The translations under genes and the position numbers were made by a program. The notes below the pieces were generated by a model. It saw only the letters and a program-made list of their open reading frames with translations. It searched no databases and was not told where the DNA came from. A DNA stretch of 64,000 bases. Source: Amycolatopsis pretoriensis. GTDB lineage: Bacteria; Actinomycetota; Actinomycetes; Mycobacteriales; Pseudonocardiaceae. Of the stretch, positions 61,951 to 64,000 are shown piece by piece. Numbering within the stretch: the stretch's first letter is position 1; each line of letters opens with the position of its first letter. The DNA lies in the NCBI RefSeq assembly GCF_900107925.1, contig NZ_FNUJ01000003.1:868001-932000 (forward strand), in the 5' to 3' direction.

Positions 61951-63180
61951 ATGCGCGTGACGAGCAGGGCACTCCGGACGGACGTGACGCCCGCGCGCGC
62001 TTTCTCGGTACTCGCTCACCACAACGCGTCCCGCGGCCTGCCGCCGCCCGCGATGGTCTCGGGTGACTGGTTTTCTTCGCGGGCGGTGATCGCACCTTCA
62101 CTCGAGGTTTCGCCGACGGGCTTTCCCGCCTGTCCGGAGGTCGACGCTCCCCCGGACGTGATCGGCGGCGGCTGGTTCGGGTACCTGGCATACGACGACT
62201 CCGGCCCGCTGCCGGCGTCGGCGTGGGGCTGGGCGGACCACGTGCTGCGCTGGTCTCCTTCGGGCACCTGCTACCTGGAGTCCCTCGACGGCGGTGGGCC
62301 TTCACTGTCCACAATGGAGTCGCTGCTGACTTCTCCCGCACCTGCTTTGTCGTGGACGGCCGGGCCCCTGCGACGTCCGTTGCCTTCGGAGCACCGGGAC
62401 GCGGTGAAGGCGTGCGTGCACGCGATCGAGGCCGGCGAGCTGTTCCAGGCGAACATCTGCAGCCGGTTCACGGTTTCCTTTTCGGGATCCCCCGCTGCTT
62501 TGTTCGCCGCCGGAGTGTCCACTTTGGATCCACGCCGGGCGGCGTTCGTCTCGGGCGAGTGGGGTTCGGTGGTGTCGTTCTCGCCGGAGCTGTTCCTGGC
62601 GCGGCACGGGCGTTCGGTGCGTTCGACACCGATCAAGGGAACACTCCCCCGGCGCGGGCCGGACGACGACGGGAATGCCCTGTTGTTGCGCCAGTCGGTG
62701 AAGGACGTCGCCGAGAACGTGATGATCACGGACCTGGTGCGCAACGACCTCGGCCGGGTGTGCGAGGTGGGGTCGGTGACGGTGCCGTCGCTGCTGCGGG
62801 TCCGGCCGGCACCGGGGGTGTGGCACCTGGACTCGACGGTGACGGGGACGCTGCGACCGTCCGTTTCGGACGGCCTCCTGTTGGAGGCCACCTTCCCGCC
62901 CGGTTCCGTGACGGGCGCGCCGAAGATCCGCGCGCTGGACCTGATCGCCGCTCTGGAACCCTGCGGACGCGGGGTCTACACGGGAGCGATCGGACTGCTG
63001 TCCCCGGCGGCGGGGCTGGAGCTGAACGTGGCCATCCGGACGTTCGAGATCGCCGCCGGCCGGATCGAGCTGGGCGTCGGCGGCGGCATCACGGCCGATT
63101 CGGACCCGGAGGCGGAGTGGCAGGAGTGCCTCCACAAGGCGGCACCCTTGGAACGCCTACTTGCCGGGGTCGAGCAGTAG
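61951..63180 (+). CDS. pabB: Aminodeoxychorismate synthase component I (PabB-like)
   Basis: Chorismate-utilising enzyme of folate (p-aminobenzoate) synthesis, 409 residues. The PIKGT motif has the Lys typical of PabB (Ala in TrpE). Other landmarks are GELFQANICSRF, SFSPELFL, ENVMITDLVRNDLGRVC and FPPGSVTGAPKIRALD. The ATG at 61951 gives the full length. Its last 24 bp overlap the convergent oxidoreductase. In M. tuberculosis pabB also stands near metS (Rv1005c). Confidence 0.93.
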   Translation: MRVTSRALRTDVTPARAFSVLAHHNASRGLPPPAMVSGDWFSSRAVIAPSLEVSPTGFPACPEVDAPPDVIGGGWFGYLAYDDSGPLPASAWGWADHVLRWSPSGTCYLESLDGGGPSLSTMESLLTSPAPALSWTAGPLRRPLPSEHRDAVKACVHAIEAGELFQANICSRFTVSFSGSPAALFAAGVSTLDPRRAAFVSGEWGSVVSFSPELFLARHGRSVRSTPIKGTLPRRGPDDDGNALLLRQSVKDVAENVMITDLVRNDLGRVCEVGSVTVPSLLRVRPAPGVWHLDSTVTGTLRPSVSDGLLLEATFPPGSVTGAPKIRALDLIAALEPCGRGVYTGAIGLLSPAAGLELNVAIRTFEIAAGRIELGVGGGITADSDPEAEWQECLHKAAPLERLLAGVEQ

Positions 63181-64000
63181 CTTGCCGACGGTCTTGCGCG
63201 ACCGCAGGGCCTCGTGCGCGCCGCGGGCGTCCGACAGCGGGAACTCGCCGCCCGGGATCGCCTTGAGCTTGCCCGCCAGGACCAGCTCGAACAGGTCGTT
63301 CAACGCGGTCCCGAAGACGTTGCCCGGCAGGCGGAACACGTGCGGCAGCCACATGCCGCTGACGGTCGTGCTGTGGCCGAGGACCTTGCGCAGGTCGAGC
63401 GGCTTCGGCGCCTCCCGGCCGGCCATGCCGTAGAAGGCGAGGCGGCCGAACGGCGCGAGCGCGGCGATGCTCTGGTCGGTCGTCTTGCCACCGACCATGT
63501 CGAGCACGACGTCGACGCGGCGGCCGTTGGCGTCGAGCAGCACCTCGGTCATGTCCTCCGCACGCGAGTCGACGGCGACGTCCGCGCCGAGTTCGAGCGC
63601 GAGGGCGCGCTTCTCGTCGCTGCTGGCGGTGGCGATGACGCGGCCGGCGCCCCAGGCCTTCGCGAGCTGCACGGCGATCGTCCCGACCCCGCCGGCGGCC
63701 GCGTGCACGACGACCGACTCGCCCTTTTCGAGATGGGCGTTCCGCTTGAGCAGGACCCACGCGGTGGTGCCCTGGACCAGCATGGACAGCGCGGTGAGGT
63801 CATCGATGCCGTCGGGAACGGGGAAGGTGGTCGCCTCGGGCGCGACGGCCTTCTCGGCGTACCCGCCACCACCGTTGAGCAGGGCGACGACCCGCTTGCC
63901 TTGGGCGGTTCCGACCACTTCGCCGCCGGGAACGAGCGGCAGCTTGGACGGCGCGAGGTAAGAGTTTTCGGCCTGGTGGGTGTCGGCGTAGTTGACGCCG
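63157..64000 (-). CDS. Zinc-less MDR-type NADPH:quinone oxidoreductase, 5' end cut by window
   Basis: Quinone reductase-like member of the medium-chain dehydrogenase family; about 281 residues seen, with the start beyond the right edge. N-terminal catalytic part (GVNYADTHQAENSYLAPSKLPLVPGGEVVGTAQG) and the NADPH-binding Rossmann motif VVHAAAGGVGTIAVQLAKAWG are visible, as is GGKTTDQSIAALAPFGRL. The usual zinc-binding Cys residues are not seen in this part. It probably reduces quinones or enones with NADPH. Overlaps pabB by 24 bp tail to tail. Confidence 0.92.
   Translation of the reverse strand, partial: GVNYADTHQAENSYLAPSKLPLVPGGEVVGTAQGKRVVALLNGGGGYAEKAVAPEATTFPVPDGIDDLTALSMLVQGTTAWVLLKRNAHLEKGESVVVHAAAGGVGTIAVQLAKAWGAGRVIATASSDEKRALALELGADVAVDSRAEDMTEVLLDANGRRVDVVLDMVGGKTTDQSIAALAPFGRLAFYGMAGREAPKPLDLRKVLGHSTTVSGMWLPHVFRLPGNVFGTALNDLFELVLAGKLKAIPGGEFPLSDARGAHEALRSRKTVGKLLLDPGK

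Overview
The window is very GC-rich with dense, often overlapping genes, many GTG starts and strong G/C bias at third codon positions. It looks like an actinomycete chromosome, most likely Pseudonocardiales (Amycolatopsis-like). The reasons are DUF5753-type XRE regulators, several F420-dependent oxidoreductases, DivIVA-like proteins, an RpfB resuscitation factor, a fatty-acyl-AMP ligase and DtxR/IdeR-type iron boxes. No phage, transposase or CRISPR array was seen.

The backbone is a conserved core block. From memory of M. tuberculosis H37Rv, it matches Rv1005c-Rv1026: ppx, DUF501, ftsB-like, eno, lytic transglycosylase, mazG, mfd, TetR, glmU, prs, lipoprotein, rplY, pth, fatty-acyl-AMP ligase, ispE, rsmA/ksgA, rpfB, tatD, metG, pabB. 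Accessory cassettes break up this core.

Layout: (1) 1-5.0 kb, on the minus strand: eno, ftsB-like, DUF501, a lytic transglycosylase and ppx. (2) 5.1-20.4 kb, accessory: TPR protein, a 30-residue membrane peptide, a second lytic transglycosylase, an efeUOB iron-uptake operon behind two iron boxes, a methyltransferase, an ABC importer lacking its ATPase gene, a TetR/SGNH-hydrolase pair, an F420/FMN-type oxidoreductase with a MerR-type operator, and an ECF sigma/anti-sigma/ABC-exporter operon. (3) 20.4-27.4 kb: mazG, a SurA-like lipoprotein, an XRE regulator and mfd, with palindromic intergenic repeats. (4) 27.5-37.4 kb, accessory: F420 LLM oxidoreductase, MmyB-like regulator, DedA, methyltransferase, two-component system, sugar dehydrogenase lipoprotein, SDR, isochorismatase-fold protein, tandem NUDIX genes, TetR and fatty-acid desaturase. 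(5) 37.6-48.9 kb: tRNA-Gln, a GGDEF protein, glmU-prs, LLM oxidoreductase, NAD(P)-binding protein, lipoprotein, rplY-pth, two DivIVA-like genes and a fatty-acyl-AMP ligase. (6) 48.9-58.8 kb, minus strand: a kinase pseudogene, an ABC-F protein, ispE, a SAM-riboswitch/leader-peptide/MetN-like unit, rsmA, rpfB, tatD and metG. (7) 58.8-64 kb: PadR-controlled drug-type ABC exporter, a GH25-fold protein without catalytic acids, pabB and a quinone oxidoreductase cut by the window edge.

The most notable items are a SAM riboswitch whose P1 stem holds the Shine-Dalgarno of a 30-codon leader ORF upstream of a MetN-like gene; a hairpin element flanked by 16-bp direct repeats at the end of an LLM gene; a family of GGAGCTTTC/GAAAGCTCC palindromes; a strongly over-represented short palindrome, GTCCACWNTGGAC; and the decayed kinase gene beside the ABC-F gene.
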